A stretch of 64,000 nt of DNA from Salipaludibacillus daqingensis (GCF_029891575.1 NZ_JARZHF010000001.1:124001-188000), one strand, 5' to 3'. Counted from the stretch's first letter, positions 44,270 to 54,866 are shown. Notes: generated from the letters alone by a model not told the origin. Made by a program: numbers and translations.

Positions 44270-45559
44270 TCATGGATACAAGCGATTTAATAACCGTGGA
44301 AATGGAATTGTTTCTCTAACGTGCTCTGTTCCACAAATCCAACCTACTGTTCGTTCTAATCCTAGTCCGAATCCTGAATGGGGCACGGAACCATATTTTC
44401 GAAGGTCTAAGTACCAACGATAAGCGTCTTGAGAAAGGTTATGTTCATCATACCGTTGTTTTAGTAATTCTTCATCATCAATACGCTGACTTCCACCAAT
44501 AATTTCCCCATATCCTTCTGGAGCAATCAAATCTGCACATAAAACGACATCGTCTCGAGTTGGATGTGGTTTCATATAAAAAGCTTTGATATCTTTAGGA
44601 TAGTTCGTGATAAATACTGGTTTATCATATTTTTCAGCAATTGCTGTCTCATGTGGAGCACCGAAGTCTTCTCCCCACTCAATTTCATAGCCTTCTTCTT
44701 TCAAGAACTCAATAGCTTCATCGTATGAAATTCTTGGAAAAGGAGCTTGAATATTTTCTAATTTCGAAGTATCACGCTCTAGAGCTTTTAACTCAAGTTT
44801 ACAATTAACGAGTACAGATTGAATGACATAACTAACATAACTCTCTTGCATGACTAGACTTTCTTCATGATCCATAAAAGCCATCTCTGGCTCGATCATC
44901 CAAAACTCAATTAAATGTCTTCTCGTTTTAGATTTTTCCGCACGGAACGTCGGTCCAAATGAAAAAACTTTACCTAAGGCCATGGCTGCTGCTTCCATGT
45001 AAAGTTGTCCACTTTGAGATAAATAGGCATCTTCATCAAAATATTTCGTATGGAACAAGTTTGTTGTTCCTTCGGCAGAACTACCTGTTAAAATTGGTGG
45101 ATCCACTTTTACGAATCCATTCTCATTGAAAAATTCGTAAGTTGCACGTATAATTTCATTTCTCACTTTCATGATCGCATGCTGACGCTTAGATCTGAGC
45201 CATAAGTGTCGGTGATCCATTAAGAATTCTGTTCCATGTTCTTTCGGTGTGATCGGATAATCGCTCGATGCATGAATCACTTCAATGCCGGTAACGGATA
45301 GTTCATACCCTGATGGAGCACGGTCATCTTCTCGAACAACTCCTGTCACATAAAGGGACGTTTCTTGCGTCAATTCTTTGCTTTGTTGAAAAACTTCTTC
45401 TCCAACTTCCGCTTTGACTACAACTCCTTGAATAAAGCCTGTCCCATCTCTTAACTGAAGAAATGTAATTTTCCCACTACCTCGTTTATTTGCTAACCAT
45501 GCACCGATCGTTACGGATTGTTCTACATGTTTTCCTACTTCTGAAATCGTCGTTTTCAC
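44270..45559 (-). CDS. asnS: Asparaginyl-tRNA synthetase
   Basis: A 429-residue class IIb aminoacyl-tRNA synthetase. The N-terminal OB-fold anticodon domain ([27 protein letters not shown]) is followed by the class II core with motif 2 ([21 protein letters not shown]) and motif 3 ([15 protein letters not shown]). Translation starts at GTG, with GGAGGG upstream. No T-box leader (no AGGGTGGNACCGCG-like antiterminator) is seen in the 325 bases upstream. Confidence 0.96.
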   Translation of the reverse strand: MKTTISEVGKHVEQSVTIGAWLANKRGSGKITFLQLRDGTGFIQGVVVKAEVGEEVFQQSKELTQETSLYVTGVVREDDRAPSGYELSVTGIEVIHASSDYPITPKEHGTEFLMDHRHLWLRSKRQHAIMKVRNEIIRATYEFFNENGFVKVDPPILTGSSAEGTTNLFHTKYFDEDAYLSQSGQLYMEAAAMALGKVFSFGPTFRAEKSKTRRHLIEFWMIEPEMAFMDHEESLVMQESYVSYVIQSVLVNCKLELKALERDTSKLENIQAPFPRISYDEAIEFLKEEGYEIEWGEDFGAPHETAIAEKYDKPVFITNYPKDIKAFYMKPHPTRDDVVLCADLIAPEGYGEIIGGSQRIDDEELLKQRYDEHNLSQDAYRWYLDLRKYGSVPHSGFGLGLERTVGWICGTEHVRETIPFPRLLNRLYP

Positions 45560-45618
45560 GTTATTCCCTCCAACAATCTATATCTTTTCTTTTGTCTACC
45601 CTGAAAATAATAAGTAAC

Positions 45619-45680
45619 GGAAGACCTCGACTCCCTTTCCTGGGGTCTATTCACGAGCTTCCGAAGGAGTATCAAGACAA
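45619..45680 (+). repeat. Degenerate intergenic repeat, copy B
   Basis: The second copy of the GGAAGACCTC...CTTTCCTG element, in the same orientation as copy A near 12475. It lies in the 325-base gap between asnS and aspB. The same gap holds an 11-bp inverted repeat (GGCTGACAATT at 45816-45826, AATTGTCAGCC at 45861-45871) just past the aspB stop, with no clear T-run. Confidence 0.55.
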
Positions 45681-45884
45681 GGCTTCTCCCTTTTACAAAA
45701 CAACTAGCGTTGACGTTCCTCTTATAACGGATATTTACTAACCTTTTCACTACGAGATACTCACTCCGTCATCAATTATACCTTTCTCAGAAAAAAGAAG
45801 TCAATGATATGTATGGGCTGACAATTTGGTTTAATTTACCCTTGAGATAAATTGCCCTTTAATTGTCAGCCTGTCAAGTATTAA

Positions 45885-47066
45885 TTAAGAGTTCTTTTCT
45901 ACGAAACGACGGATTCGCGTTAATGCTCCTTGAAATTGATCAAGACTTGTTGCATAAGATAAGCGAATATTATCTGGCGAACCAAATCCACTACCCGGAA
46001 CAACTGCTACTTTTTCTTGCTCAAGTAAAGCTGTTACCCAATCATCCGTTGTATCATATGGGCTATTATCAACTGCTTCTTTCACATTAGGAAAGAAGTA
46101 GAAAGCGCCTTGAGGTTTTACACAAGAGAACCCAGGAATGTCATTTAGCTCATTATAAAGTTCATTTAAACGTGATTCAAATGACTGACGCATATTTTCT
46201 ACCGATCCATCGTCTTCTCTATAAGCTGCGATTGCACCATACTGCGACATAACAGCAGGATTAGAAGTTGTGTGACTTGCAACGTTGGACATTTTTTTAA
46301 TAGCTTCTTTGTTCCCTGCTGTGTAACCAATTCTCCATCCTGTCATAGAATGAGATTTTGATACCCCGTTGACGATAAACGTTTGTTCTTTCAATTCAGG
46401 TGATAGTTGTGCAATCGAAACATGTTCTTTCCCACCATAAACCAACTTCTCATAAATCTCATCTGAAACAATGATGACGTTATTTTTCAGACAAACGTCA
46501 CCGATTTCTTTTAGCTCATTTTCATTATACATGACACCAGTTGGGTTGCTTGGTGAGTTGATGATGATCGCTTTTGTTTTTGGAGTAATCGCTTGTTCCA
46601 CTTGTTCTTTTGTTACTTTGAAATCATACTCTTCTTTCCCTTCAACAAAAACAGGCTTGCCACCTGCGACTTTTACTTGCTCAGGATAACTCACCCAATA
46701 AGGTGTTGGAATAATCACTTCTTCATCTTCTTGTAAAATGGTTTGAAACAGCAAAGACAACGAATGTTTTGCTCCACTTGTTACGATGATTTCTTCATTG
46801 GAATAATCTAACCCTTGATCTTGCTTGAATTTATCAGAAATAGCTTTCTTCAAATCTGGTAATCCTGCTGCCGGTGTATATTTTGTATGACCGTCAAGCA
46901 TCGACTGATAACTTGCTTCGATAATATACTTAGGTGTGTTAAAATCAGGTTCTCCTGCTCCTAATCCAATTACATCGTGACCTTCTGCCTTTAACTGTTT
47001 TGCTTTTGCTGTGATTGCTAATGTTGATGATGGTGTAATGGATGTGACTCGTGAAGAAAATTTCAT
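45885..47066 (-). CDS. aspB: Aspartate aminotransferase
   Basis: A 393-residue fold-type I PLP enzyme matching B. subtilis AspB, which interconverts aspartate and oxaloacetate with glutamate and 2-oxoglutarate. The PLP lysine lies in NGVSKSHSMTGWRIGYTAG near residue 234, the cofactor-binding SDEIYEKLVYG near residue 200 and the substrate arginine in NIRLSYATS near residue 371. AAGGAG precedes the ATG. It is in the conserved ypmA-ypmB-aspB-asnS order but separated from asnS by 325 bases. Confidence 0.94.
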   Translation of the reverse strand: MKFSSRVTSITPSSTLAITAKAKQLKAEGHDVIGLGAGEPDFNTPKYIIEASYQSMLDGHTKYTPAAGLPDLKKAISDKFKQDQGLDYSNEEIIVTSGAKHSLSLLFQTILQEDEEVIIPTPYWVSYPEQVKVAGGKPVFVEGKEEYDFKVTKEQVEQAITPKTKAIIINSPSNPTGVMYNENELKEIGDVCLKNNVIIVSDEIYEKLVYGGKEHVSIAQLSPELKEQTFIVNGVSKSHSMTGWRIGYTAGNKEAIKKMSNVASHTTSNPAVMSQYGAIAAYREDDGSVENMRQSFESRLNELYNELNDIPGFSCVKPQGAFYFFPNVKEAVDNSPYDTTDDWVTALLEQEKVAVVPGSGFGSPDNIRLSYATSLDQFQGALTRIRRFVEKNS

Positions 47067-47213
47067 AATAATCGCTCCTTATATTTATTCAGCTTCTTTA
47101 AACTACGTTAATAGAATGAAGTCAGCTGTTTTTAATATTAGTTATAGTGACATTTGATGGTTTAATAGGACGCAGCAATGTAGCATAACTGAGCCTTGAT
47201 TTTAGAATTCCGT

Positions 47214-47717
47214 TTATGAAAGAAATTGATAATGGCGAATGTAAGTGCCATCGGCAAACGTAATGTAATAAAAAGAATGACGCTTTTCATCATCAATATA
47301 GTTCACCTCATAAACTGGTGTGGAACCAATCATCCCTAATCGAACCGATTTTAACCGATCGATAGTTATGTCACTTTGCGCAATATCAATTGCCTCTTGC
47401 TTCGTGAGTCCTTCAGAATGCTGTCTCACTTCAATATTTATTTCATCTGAATCATCATCTGCTTCTTCTGTTTCTTCTACCCATATGTAAATATCCTCTC
47501 CATCAGCATCAATAGCGTCGATGACTTGATAGGAACGACGTCCATGGTAATAATCTACTCCTCTAACTTCTGAAAAATCAACTGTTTGTTCAGCTAAAGA
47601 AATTGCGGCATCCTGCCTATCTCGAATCGGTTCGGCTGTCATATCATAAAGATAATAAGATATACCTACTAACACCGCAATGAAAATAACTGATATAGAG
47701 ATGATCCATGCTTTCAT
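47214..47717 (-). CDS. ypmB: YpmB/TseB-like membrane protein with PepSY-type domains
   Basis: A 167-residue protein with one N-terminal transmembrane helix and an outer part of two tandem PepSY/DUF-like units (RDQDAAISLAEQTV and LTKQEAIDIAQSDI openings). Related Bacillus YpmB, now called TseB, binds PBP2A and influences cell elongation; that role is inferred. ATG at 47717 is chosen over the adjacent GTG. It follows ypmA closely. Confidence 0.85.
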   Translation of the reverse strand: MKAWIISISVIFIAVLVGISYYLYDMTAEPIRDRQDAAISLAEQTVDFSEVRGVDYYHGRRSYQVIDAIDADGEDIYIWVEETEEADDDSDEINIEVRQHSEGLTKQEAIDIAQSDITIDRLKSVRLGMIGSTPVYEVNYIDDEKRHSFYYITFADGTYIRHYQFLS

Positions 47718-47727
47718 CACTCATCCC

Positions 47728-47901
47728 TCACGTTTCATAAATAGTAAAAATCATTTTTTCTTTTTCTTCCTCGTCTAAAGCTAAACCAAACATCAAGTCT
47801 CTTTCCTTTAATGTTTTATTTAGTATAGTTACAACTTTATATAGGTCGTCACACTTGTTCACTTTAACCGTACTTAACGTTCCAATGTTCTTATCAACCA
47901 A
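47728..47901 (-). CDS. ypmA: YpmA family small protein
   Basis: A 57-residue cytoplasmic protein that lines up with the 56-residue B. subtilis YpmA (GTLSTVKVNKCDDLYKVVTILNKTL and MFGLALDEE...IFTIYET). The start is TTG with AGGAGG nine bases upstream; the frame is open further upstream but without a site. Function unknown. Confidence 0.88.
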   Translation of the reverse strand: MVDKNIGTLSTVKVNKCDDLYKVVTILNKTLKERDLMFGLALDEEEKEKMIFTIYET

Positions 47902-47984
47902 AGTGATTCCTCCTAAGCAAAAAGAAATTAATTTGCTAAACGGTATGCACATTATTTTACCATATAAAATAAGACATGTTAGAT

Positions 47985-49289
47985 TTAGACGAAATTTTTT
48001 AATTTTTCATTTGCAAGAGAAATAATTCTCTCTTCATCAAAGTTTATTAGTTGTCGGTTACGATAAACGGCTTCACCATCGATGAACGTATCTGTCACAT
48101 CGCTTCCTTTTGTTGCATAGATTAAATGCGATAAAATTCTTGATTCATCCCAAGGCGTAAGGTGGGAAACATTTGGATCAATCATTATAAAATCAGCTTT
48201 GTAACCTGCCGTGATTTTACCTATGTCGTGTAATTGAAGAGCTTCAGCACCTTTATGCGTTCCCATAGCTAACGTATCGAAACTATTTGTAGTCGCGGGA
48301 TCTTCCTTTACTCCTTTATGAATCAATGCTGCCATTCGCATTTCTTCAAACATGTCTAAATTGTTGTTGCTAGCCGTTGAATCTGTCCCTAGAGATACTG
48401 TTATTCCTTTGGCCTGCATTTGAGGAATAGGTGCTATTCCAGAACCAAGCTTTAAATTACTTACTGGATTATGGGAAACAGCAACATTCCGATCTTTTAA
48501 TATACTGATTTCTTGTTCATTTACGTGAACACCATGCGCAATCAAACAAGGTTGGTCGAATAGGCCCAGTTCTCCTAAGTGAATGACAGGACGCTTTCCA
48601 TATTCTTTTATATGTTGTTCCACTTCGTTTCTCGTTTCAGAGACATGTGTATGAACCATCATTTTTTCCTCTTGAGCCGTTTCTGCTATTCTTCTTAAAA
48701 ATGACGGAGGACACGTATATGGTGCATGAGGAGATAATGCAATCGAAATTTTACCTTCGTTTGCTCCATGATAATGTTTAAAGAGTTGAACAGACTCTTT
48801 TAACTTGGATTCTTGTTCTTCTTCTGAACAAAGACCAATCATCCCTCTACAAAGAGTCGCTCGTAATCCTTTTTTCATAACAACATCCGCAATTCCATCC
48901 ATATGTAAATGATACATATCTAAAAACGTAGTCGTTCCAGACTTAATCATTTCCATCATTGCCAATTCCGCTGCAACTAAAACCGTTTCTCTATCAAACC
49001 TCGATTCATTAGGCCACATCACTTGTTTTAACCACGTCATTAAAGGGATGTCATCTCCAGCACCACGAAGGAGCGAGCTTCCTAAATGACCGTGCGTATT
49101 GATTAGCCCTGGCATTAACCATTTTCCATTCCCATTTATTACTTCATCTGCTTTTCTTAGTTCTTCAGCAGTAGGTTTTCCTTTAGAAACTTTTTGAAAT
49201 AAGTTTCTCTCTACGACAACGTAACCATTGATCCGTTCATTTTCATCGTTCATCGTTACAATCGTTACTGAGTGGATGATTTTTCGCAT
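47985..49289 (-). CDS. mtaD: Amidohydrolase, MtaD-type methylthioadenosine/S-adenosylhomocysteine deaminase
   Basis: A 434-residue metal-dependent deaminase of the amidohydrolase family. The metal ligands are visible in MPGLINTHGHLGSSL near residue 57, AHGVHVNE near residue 244 and SLGTDSTASNNNLDMFEEMR near residue 300, and HTHVSETRNEVEQH matches the MTA/SAH and guanine-deaminase-like group. It probably deaminates 5-methylthioadenosine or S-adenosylhomocysteine to the inosine form. It lies between ypmA and dinG, where B. subtilis has no gene. ATG at 49289 follows AAGGAG, seven bases after the dinG stop. Confidence 0.83.
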   Translation of the reverse strand: MRKIIHSVTIVTMNDENERINGYVVVERNLFQKVSKGKPTAEELRKADEVINGNGKWLMPGLINTHGHLGSSLLRGAGDDIPLMTWLKQVMWPNESRFDRETVLVAAELAMMEMIKSGTTTFLDMYHLHMDGIADVVMKKGLRATLCRGMIGLCSEEEQESKLKESVQLFKHYHGANEGKISIALSPHAPYTCPPSFLRRIAETAQEEKMMVHTHVSETRNEVEQHIKEYGKRPVIHLGELGLFDQPCLIAHGVHVNEQEISILKDRNVAVSHNPVSNLKLGSGIAPIPQMQAKGITVSLGTDSTASNNNLDMFEEMRMAALIHKGVKEDPATTNSFDTLAMGTHKGAEALQLHDIGKITAGYKADFIMIDPNVSHLTPWDESRILSHLIYATKGSDVTDTFIDGEAVYRNRQLINFDEERIISLANEKLKNFV

Positions 49290-49296
49290 CAAAAAG

Positions 49297-52125
49297 TCAC
49301 TCCTTATTTACGTTTTCTATCAGATTTGGTTGAAACCATTTCTCAATTCTATCTTCCATTTCACTCATAGATTCTTCTATAAGTGGGATATCTGGCAACG
49401 ATTTTGTGAATGACTTTCCGTAACGAGTATTCACAATCCTCCGATCTAATACGACGACTATTCCTCTGTCTGATGAGCGACGAATCAACCGACCAAACCC
49501 TTGTTTAAAACGAAGAACCGCTTGAGGTAAGGCAAGTTTCATAAATGGCGATTCTCCTTCCTGTTTTAACCTATCAGAGCGTGCCTTAAAAACAGGATCA
49601 TTCGGTGGACTAAAAGGTAACCTAGCCATGACAATCGCACTTAAATCACTGCCTGGAATGTCAACACCTTCCCAAAAGCTACTCGTCCCAAGTAATATGG
49701 CCTGATCAAACTGTTGGAAGTTTTTCGTTAACTTCGAGCGACTTTTTGTTTGTACACCTTGAGCAATAAGCATAAAAGAATCATCAAACATCGTTTTAAG
49801 TAAACGGTACGTTCGTTTCAACATATCATAAGACGTAAACAATACGAGCATTTTCCCTTTTGTAACATGTGCAATACGAAATATCTGCATCGCTGCCGCT
49901 TCAATATACGCTTCTTCTCCAGCTTCTTGAATCAATGGCATATCTTCAGGCACCATAAAAGATACTTGCGTATCCCATGCAAATGGAGAGTCTACTTGCT
50001 TCGTTTCCACAGGAAAGTCTTCTAACCCTAGCCGCCGCATCATGTAATTGAACTTACCATTCACCGTTAATGTTGCCGATGTTAATATGACACGATCTTT
50101 CTTTGCGAAAAATTTATCAGCCAACTTTTCTGAAATATCAATCGGGCACCCTTGAATGGAAATAGATTGCTTAGGTCCTCGAGTTTCTAACTCTAGCCAA
50201 TATACGGAATCCTCTTCATGATAAAGTACTAATTTATGAAAATTGACGTACTGCTGTTCCAATTGGCTGTAAATCGTGTACAACCAGTCCAAATCCCCTT
50301 GATCTTCACTTGAAGAAAGGTTATCTTGAATGACATCTTCCAGTGATTGCAATATATGATTTAATTTTACAAAAAGTTGCTTTACTACCACATCACATCG
50401 CTTGGCAGCTTCCAATACTTTGGACCATAAGTCATCATTTGGATGAATCACTTTTGATAAACGTCCAGTTTCATTTTTTCCTGACATACTTTTAGTAATG
50501 TATTGATTAATGAGTAAAAATAAATCGTTCCATTCTTGACGCAATATTTTTGCATGTTCTTCTATTTGTTTACTCTCATTTATTTGTTTTTCATCTAGGC
50601 GATTCCTCAGATTTTCTGGAAGCCAAGGTCCTTTTTCTCTACTAGTTAAATCATTTAACAATTGAGTCAACGTTAAATAGTCTAATTTATCCCCAAATTG
50701 TCTTGTAGCCGTATCTTCTAAATGATGTGCCTCATCAATAATCAACGTTGAATAGCCTGGTATTAGCTGATGGTCAGCTACCAAATCCGAACAGAGAAGG
50801 GAGTGATTTGTCACAATGATATCGGCCTGTCTTGATTTTTTTCTTGCTCGTTGATAAAAGCATCGAGAAAACCAAGGACAACTAGGTGAGGAACATGAAG
50901 ATCCATCACTTGCAACTTCACTCCAAAACCTTGTATTCCCCGCTGCTAAACTTAGTTCTTCTACATCTCCGGTTGTTGTGGAAGTTAACCATACAAGAAT
51001 TTGTGCTTTTGATAACGATCGATCATAAGAATCTGCTAAATCATTGTGTAAGAGGTTCTCAAATTTTTGCAAACATAAATAATGACTTCTTCCTTTTAAA
51101 AGGGCGCTTCGAATTGGAAAAGAGAGAATGTCCTGTAATACTGGGAGTTCTTTTTTTACAATTTGTTCTTGAAGCTGAATCGTTTCGGTACTAATAACAA
51201 CCGATTCTCCATGTTTTAACGCATAAAGAGCGGAAGGAATCAAGTAAGCTAACGTTTTTCCTGTTCCAGTACCTGCCTCTACAAGCCCAATGCTATTTTC
51301 TTGAAAGATACGGTCGATGAATTCCACCATTTCCACTTGACCACTTCGGCGTTCATATTCAGGAATCAGGGTTTTCATATGATCTTCATTATTTAATGTT
51401 TGTTTCAAAAATTTCTCCACAGACGGTATATCTGCTTCCGCTCTTTCTTGTTCGTCAAACGATGTTTCGTGTTTTAAAGCAATCCCGTGAAAGGCATCAA
51501 AATCGTCTTCTTTGACTGTCATTTTCTTATTGATCCATATCATTAAGATTGAACCAATATCGCTTTTAAGATCTTTAGAAATTCTTTCTAATTGTTGAAG
51601 TGTTAACAATGGTAGTTTCGAAAAGGTTTGGAAGATCTCCATCAATAATAATGCTGTTGCCTCCGCATCACTATCAGCGCGATGAGGCTCCAAATGGTTC
51701 ATCTGGAAACTTTCGGCTAATTGTGAGAGACGAAAACTATCTTGTGTAGGAAAAGCAATCCTTGAAAGTTCTACGGTATCAATCATCGGACCTTTAAAAG
51801 GTGGATAGCCTGCATCTTCTAGTGCCTCATTTATAAAACCCATATCAAATTCTGCGTTGTGAGCTACGAAATATGCCCCATCTAAATCTTGCAATAATTT
51901 TGGAGCCACTTCTGCAAAACTTGGGGCATCTTCTACGAATGATTCACTTATATTTGTTAACGATTGGATAAATGAAGGAATCGATCTTTCTGGGTTTATG
52001 TATGTGGAATAACGGTGAACAATTTCTTCTTGCTCCACCACTGAATAAGCTAATTGAATAATTCGATCTCCTCGAGAATATGCCACTCCAGTAGTTTCAA
52101 CATCGAGGACGACAAAGCGGTTCAT
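49297..52125 (-). CDS. dinG: DinG family helicase with N-terminal exonuclease domain
   Basis: A 942-residue DNA repair protein. Residues 1-170 form a DnaQ-like DEDDh 3'-5' exonuclease (VVLDVETTG, VAHNAEFDMGF, HRADSDAEAT). The rest is an XPD-like superfamily 2 helicase with Walker A EAGTGTGKT, the DEAH box DEAHHLED and the C-terminal QGFGRLIRRSSDRG. Cysteines in YLCLQKF and CSSPSCPWFSRC could hold an iron-sulphur cluster as in XPD. ATG at 52125 is preferred; the upstream GTG lies in the GAAAGAAGG site. It is co-directional with the MtaD-type gene. Confidence 0.9.
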   Translation of the reverse strand: MNRFVVLDVETTGVAYSRGDRIIQLAYSVVEQEEIVHRYSTYINPERSIPSFIQSLTNISESFVEDAPSFAEVAPKLLQDLDGAYFVAHNAEFDMGFINEALEDAGYPPFKGPMIDTVELSRIAFPTQDSFRLSQLAESFQMNHLEPHRADSDAEATALLLMEIFQTFSKLPLLTLQQLERISKDLKSDIGSILMIWINKKMTVKEDDFDAFHGIALKHETSFDEQERAEADIPSVEKFLKQTLNNEDHMKTLIPEYERRSGQVEMVEFIDRIFQENSIGLVEAGTGTGKTLAYLIPSALYALKHGESVVISTETIQLQEQIVKKELPVLQDILSFPIRSALLKGRSHYLCLQKFENLLHNDLADSYDRSLSKAQILVWLTSTTTGDVEELSLAAGNTRFWSEVASDGSSCSSPSCPWFSRCFYQRARKKSRQADIIVTNHSLLCSDLVADHQLIPGYSTLIIDEAHHLEDTATRQFGDKLDYLTLTQLLNDLTSREKGPWLPENLRNRLDEKQINESKQIEEHAKILRQEWNDLFLLINQYITKSMSGKNETGRLSKVIHPNDDLWSKVLEAAKRCDVVVKQLFVKLNHILQSLEDVIQDNLSSSEDQGDLDWLYTIYSQLEQQYVNFHKLVLYHEEDSVYWLELETRGPKQSISIQGCPIDISEKLADKFFAKKDRVILTSATLTVNGKFNYMMRRLGLEDFPVETKQVDSPFAWDTQVSFMVPEDMPLIQEAGEEAYIEAAAMQIFRIAHVTKGKMLVLFTSYDMLKRTYRLLKTMFDDSFMLIAQGVQTKSRSKLTKNFQQFDQAILLGTSSFWEGVDIPGSDLSAIVMARLPFSPPNDPVFKARSDRLKQEGESPFMKLALPQAVLRFKQGFGRLIRRSSDRGIVVVLDRRIVNTRYGKSFTKSLPDIPLIEESMSEMEDRIEKWFQPNLIENVNKE

Positions 52126-52399
52126 AACATTACCTTCTTTCACTAGTCTGAATCTTCATTGAAAACAAAATCACCATGCCGATGGTTACTATTCGCTTTC
52201 ATGAAATATATCATGGAGTAGGAGTACCCCTATTATTGTAGCATGAGATCGCCTGACAATCACCTGCCCTCCATCGATTAGATAAAATGAAAATTTTTAA
52301 AAAAGGAGTCTCACTATGTATAACTGAGGAATTCGCTCTTATGAAAAGGCTGTCTATTTTTCTGGCACGTTTGTTATCAATATCCATGTAAGATTGTGA

Positions 52400-52428
52400 A
52401 AAAACGCAAGGCGTCTGCCTTGCGTTCC
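52400..52428 (-). terminator. Terminator of the panBCD operon
   Basis: AACGCAAGGC pairs with GCCTTGCGTT around a four-base loop; six T residues follow on the minus strand. It lies just after the panD stop. Confidence 0.88.
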
Positions 52429-52430
52429 CA

Positions 52431-52814
52431 TTATCTATAAGTAGCTGCTGGTTCCGTTCCCATCATTTCAATAATATCATTGTCTTCATTTAGAATAGCC
52501 ACTTTTGGAACGTGCGAGTAACACTCTTCATCTTGGAGCCATTGATAAGCGATAATAATCACTTTGTCACCAGGTTGGACTAATCTTGCTGCCGCTCCAT
52601 TCAGGCAAATCGTTTTCGATCCTCTTGTACCTGCAATCGTGTACGTCTCTAATCGTGCTCCGTTATTATTGTTTACTACTTGCACTTTTTCATTTTCAAG
52701 AATACCGACAGCTTCTAATAAATCTTCATCTATCGTTATACTTCCGACATAATTTAAATTTGCTTCTGTCACCGTAGCACGGTGAAGCTTTCCACTCATC
52801 ATTTCACGCATCAT
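52431..52814 (-). CDS. panD: Aspartate 1-decarboxylase
   Basis: A 127-residue proenzyme that makes beta-alanine for pantothenate. It cleaves itself between G24 and S25 ([11 protein letters not shown]) to form the pyruvoyl group, and the conserved [15 protein letters not shown] start and [18 protein letters not shown] block are intact. It is the last gene of panBCD, 15 bases after panC. Confidence 0.96.
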   Translation of the reverse strand: MMREMMSGKLHRATVTEANLNYVGSITIDEDLLEAVGILENEKVQVVNNNNGARLETYTIAGTRGSKTICLNGAAARLVQPGDKVIIIAYQWLQDEECYSHVPKVAILNEDNDIIEMMGTEPAATYR

Positions 52815-52829
52815 ACGATTTGACCCCTC

Positions 52830-53681
52830 TCAGTTTTGTTTCCAAGTAATATTATCAATTAATCTCGCACGTTCATAATGAACGGCAACCGCCAAAATTA
52901 TCTTACCTTCTAGTTTATCTATCGCCGTTAAATCTGGAAAACGCAATACTTGAACGTAGTCAATTCTCCCAGAAAGCTGAACTTTCAATTGTTCAATCGT
53001 CCATAATTCTAATTCAGCAGCTGACGTCATTTGTTTATCTTTTGCTAGTTGTTTTGCTTTCTTTATCGTTTCATATATTTTTGGAGCTTCCTTTCTTTCT
53101 GATATCGTTAAATTTACATTTCGCGAACTTTTAGCTAATCCATCATTTTCTCGAATAATTTCAACAGGAATGATCTCAATGTTAAAATGAAAGTCATTTA
53201 CCATCCTTTGAATAACAGAAACTTGTTGAGCATCTTTCATACCAAAAAATGCTTTATCTGGTTGAATAATTTGAAATAATTTCATAACAACAGTTGCTAC
53301 TCCATCAAAATGCCCTGGTCGACTAGCTCCGCATAAAACGTCAACGCCATGATGAACATTTAATGAAACACTCATCGGTCTAGGGTACATTTCTTCAATA
53401 CGTGGATAAAAGAATACGTCTACGCCATGTTTTTCTGCTAGAGCTTTATCTCGTTTTTTATCTCGAGGGTAGTCTTGAAAATCTTCTCCTTCTCCAAATT
53501 GCAGCGGGTTTACGAACACACTCATGACAATGTAATCTGATTTTTGTTGTGCTCGTTTAATCAAAGATAAATGGCCTTCGTGCAAAAATCCCATCGTTGG
53601 TACAAAACCAATGTTGTATCCTTCTTTTTTTTTAGATTGCGTCCATTGATTCATTTCTTGGAGAGTATTTATTTCAATCAT
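52830..53681 (-). CDS. panC: Pantothenate synthetase
   Basis: A 283-residue ligase that joins pantoate and beta-alanine with ATP. It has the HIGH-like motif in [15 protein letters not shown], the [15 protein letters not shown] substrate loop, [13 protein letters not shown] and the KMSKS-like SSRNVNLT. The ATG at 53681 has GGAGGAA upstream and overlaps the panB stop by eight bases; a longer frame to 53738 is not needed. Confidence 0.95.
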   Translation of the reverse strand: MIEINTLQEMNQWTQSKKKEGYNIGFVPTMGFLHEGHLSLIKRAQQKSDYIVMSVFVNPLQFGEGEDFQDYPRDKKRDKALAEKHGVDVFFYPRIEEMYPRPMSVSLNVHHGVDVLCGASRPGHFDGVATVVMKLFQIIQPDKAFFGMKDAQQVSVIQRMVNDFHFNIEIIPVEIIRENDGLAKSSRNVNLTISERKEAPKIYETIKKAKQLAKDKQMTSAAELELWTIEQLKVQLSGRIDYVQVLRFPDLTAIDKLEGKIILAVAVHYERARLIDNITWKQN

Positions 53682-54519
53682 CGCTTTTACTTCCTCCATA
53701 CAAGTGGTTACCCGTTTGATCTGTTGGCTGAAATACATGTGCTTTTTCGGGAAACGATTGATTTTTCACTTCGTTGGTGTATTGTTGAATTGACGTTTCA
53801 ATCACTTCAGCAATGTTGCTATATTGTTTCACAAACTTTGGTACATGACCTGAGTAGTAACCAATAACGTCATGATAAACAAGCACTTGTCCGTCCGTAT
53901 ATCTCCCTGCTCCAATACCTATCACAGGTATTGTCAGTTGTTTTGATACTTCTGTAGCAAGCCCTTCTGGAACACATTCCAAAACGAGCATCGAGGCTCC
54001 AACTTCTTCAACGCGACGGGCGTCTCGCAACAATTGTTCTGCTTCTGAATCTTCTTTTCCTTGTACTTTATATCCCCCAGTCACTCCGACAGTTTGTGGT
54101 GTTAGACCTAGATGACATACAACAGGAACTCCACCATGAACTAGTTTTTCTGTCTTATCTAGTACTGCTCCGTTTCCTTCCATTTTTATAGCATGAGCAC
54201 CACCTTGTTGGATTAATAGCCGGGCATTTGTAAATGCTTCTTGTTCTGAAGCATGATAGCTTAAAAAAGGCATATCAGCTATGATAAACGTATCTTTTGC
54301 CCCTCTTTTAACCGCTTTTGTATGGTGAATCATATCTTCCATCGTCACTGGTACCGTTGACTCATAACCAAGAACAACCATTCCTAACGAATCTCCTACT
54401 AAAATGGTATCTACGGAAGCTTTTTCTGCTAGTTTAGCGCTAGGTGCATCATAAGCTGTCAGCATAACAATTCGTTCTTGCTTTTTTTTCATCTTTTTAA
54501 AATCAGCAGTGGTCTTCAT
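53674..54519 (-). CDS. panB: Ketopantoate hydroxymethyltransferase
   Basis: A 281-residue enzyme that transfers a one-carbon unit from methylenetetrahydrofolate to ketoisovalerate in pantothenate synthesis. It has the signature [20 protein letters not shown], the metal-binding Asp, KMEGNGAV, and [20 protein letters not shown]. It is the first gene of panBCD and overlaps panC by eight bases. AAGGAG precedes the ATG. Confidence 0.96.
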   Translation of the reverse strand: MKTTADFKKMKKKQERIVMLTAYDAPSAKLAEKASVDTILVGDSLGMVVLGYESTVPVTMEDMIHHTKAVKRGAKDTFIIADMPFLSYHASEQEAFTNARLLIQQGGAHAIKMEGNGAVLDKTEKLVHGGVPVVCHLGLTPQTVGVTGGYKVQGKEDSEAEQLLRDARRVEEVGASMLVLECVPEGLATEVSKQLTIPVIGIGAGRYTDGQVLVYHDVIGYYSGHVPKFVKQYSNIAEVIETSIQQYTNEVKNQSFPEKAHVFQPTDQTGNHLYGGSKSDD

Positions 54520-54843
54520 TTTTCAGCTCCTTTTTAATCACAAAATAAAGGGTTGTGGATATGGACCTATGATGAACGACCAAGGAGGCAAATACGTTTC
54601 TCCTTAACTCTAAAAAACCTTCTTCCCGTGGGAAGAAGGTTTTTAATCGTCAACATTGAGCGAAAGCATGCCTCAAATAGCACCGCATCAAATTATAACG
54701 GCGTAAAATCAACGGCTTTCTCTTATTTGCTGTTCAACCCTCTGTCCCCGTCCAGCATTCTGGATCTAGGCAGATTTCATTTCATTAGCTTTCACGTGAA
54801 CCGGTACAGTTCAATTACGATACTGTCCAGAGATATTATAACA
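54520..54843 (-). promoter_or_regulatory. Putative panBCD promoter and long leader with internal terminator
   Basis: An extended -10 (TGTTATAAT, 54835-54843) lies just after the birA stop and points toward panB; the -35 is weak. The leader would be about 310 bases. It can fold GG/CC-closed near the start (54803-54828, with A-bulge-like asymmetry) and ends with a strong hairpin (AACCTTCTTCCC, 54612-54645) followed by six Ts, roughly 90 bases before panB. This arrangement resembles a riboswitch or attenuator leader. Confidence 0.5.
54612..54645 (-). terminator. Intrinsic terminator inside the panB leader
   Basis: A perfect stem AAAACCTTCTTCCC with its complement and a GTG loop is followed by T residues on both strands. 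It lies 220 bases after the birA stop and 93 bases before panB, so it could end birA transcripts or attenuate panBCD. Confidence 0.85.
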
Positions 54844-54866
54844 AATTTTCAATGAAAGGTGTTAAT

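Noticed and set aside
45560..45884. T-box leader for asnS
   Set aside because: No antiterminator-like T-box sequence or terminator hairpin is present; the gap holds a degenerate repeat and a short inverted repeat.
54553..54855. A 100-codon plus-strand open frame between panB and birA
   Set aside because: It runs through the terminator hairpin, has no ribosome binding site and no recognisable protein features.
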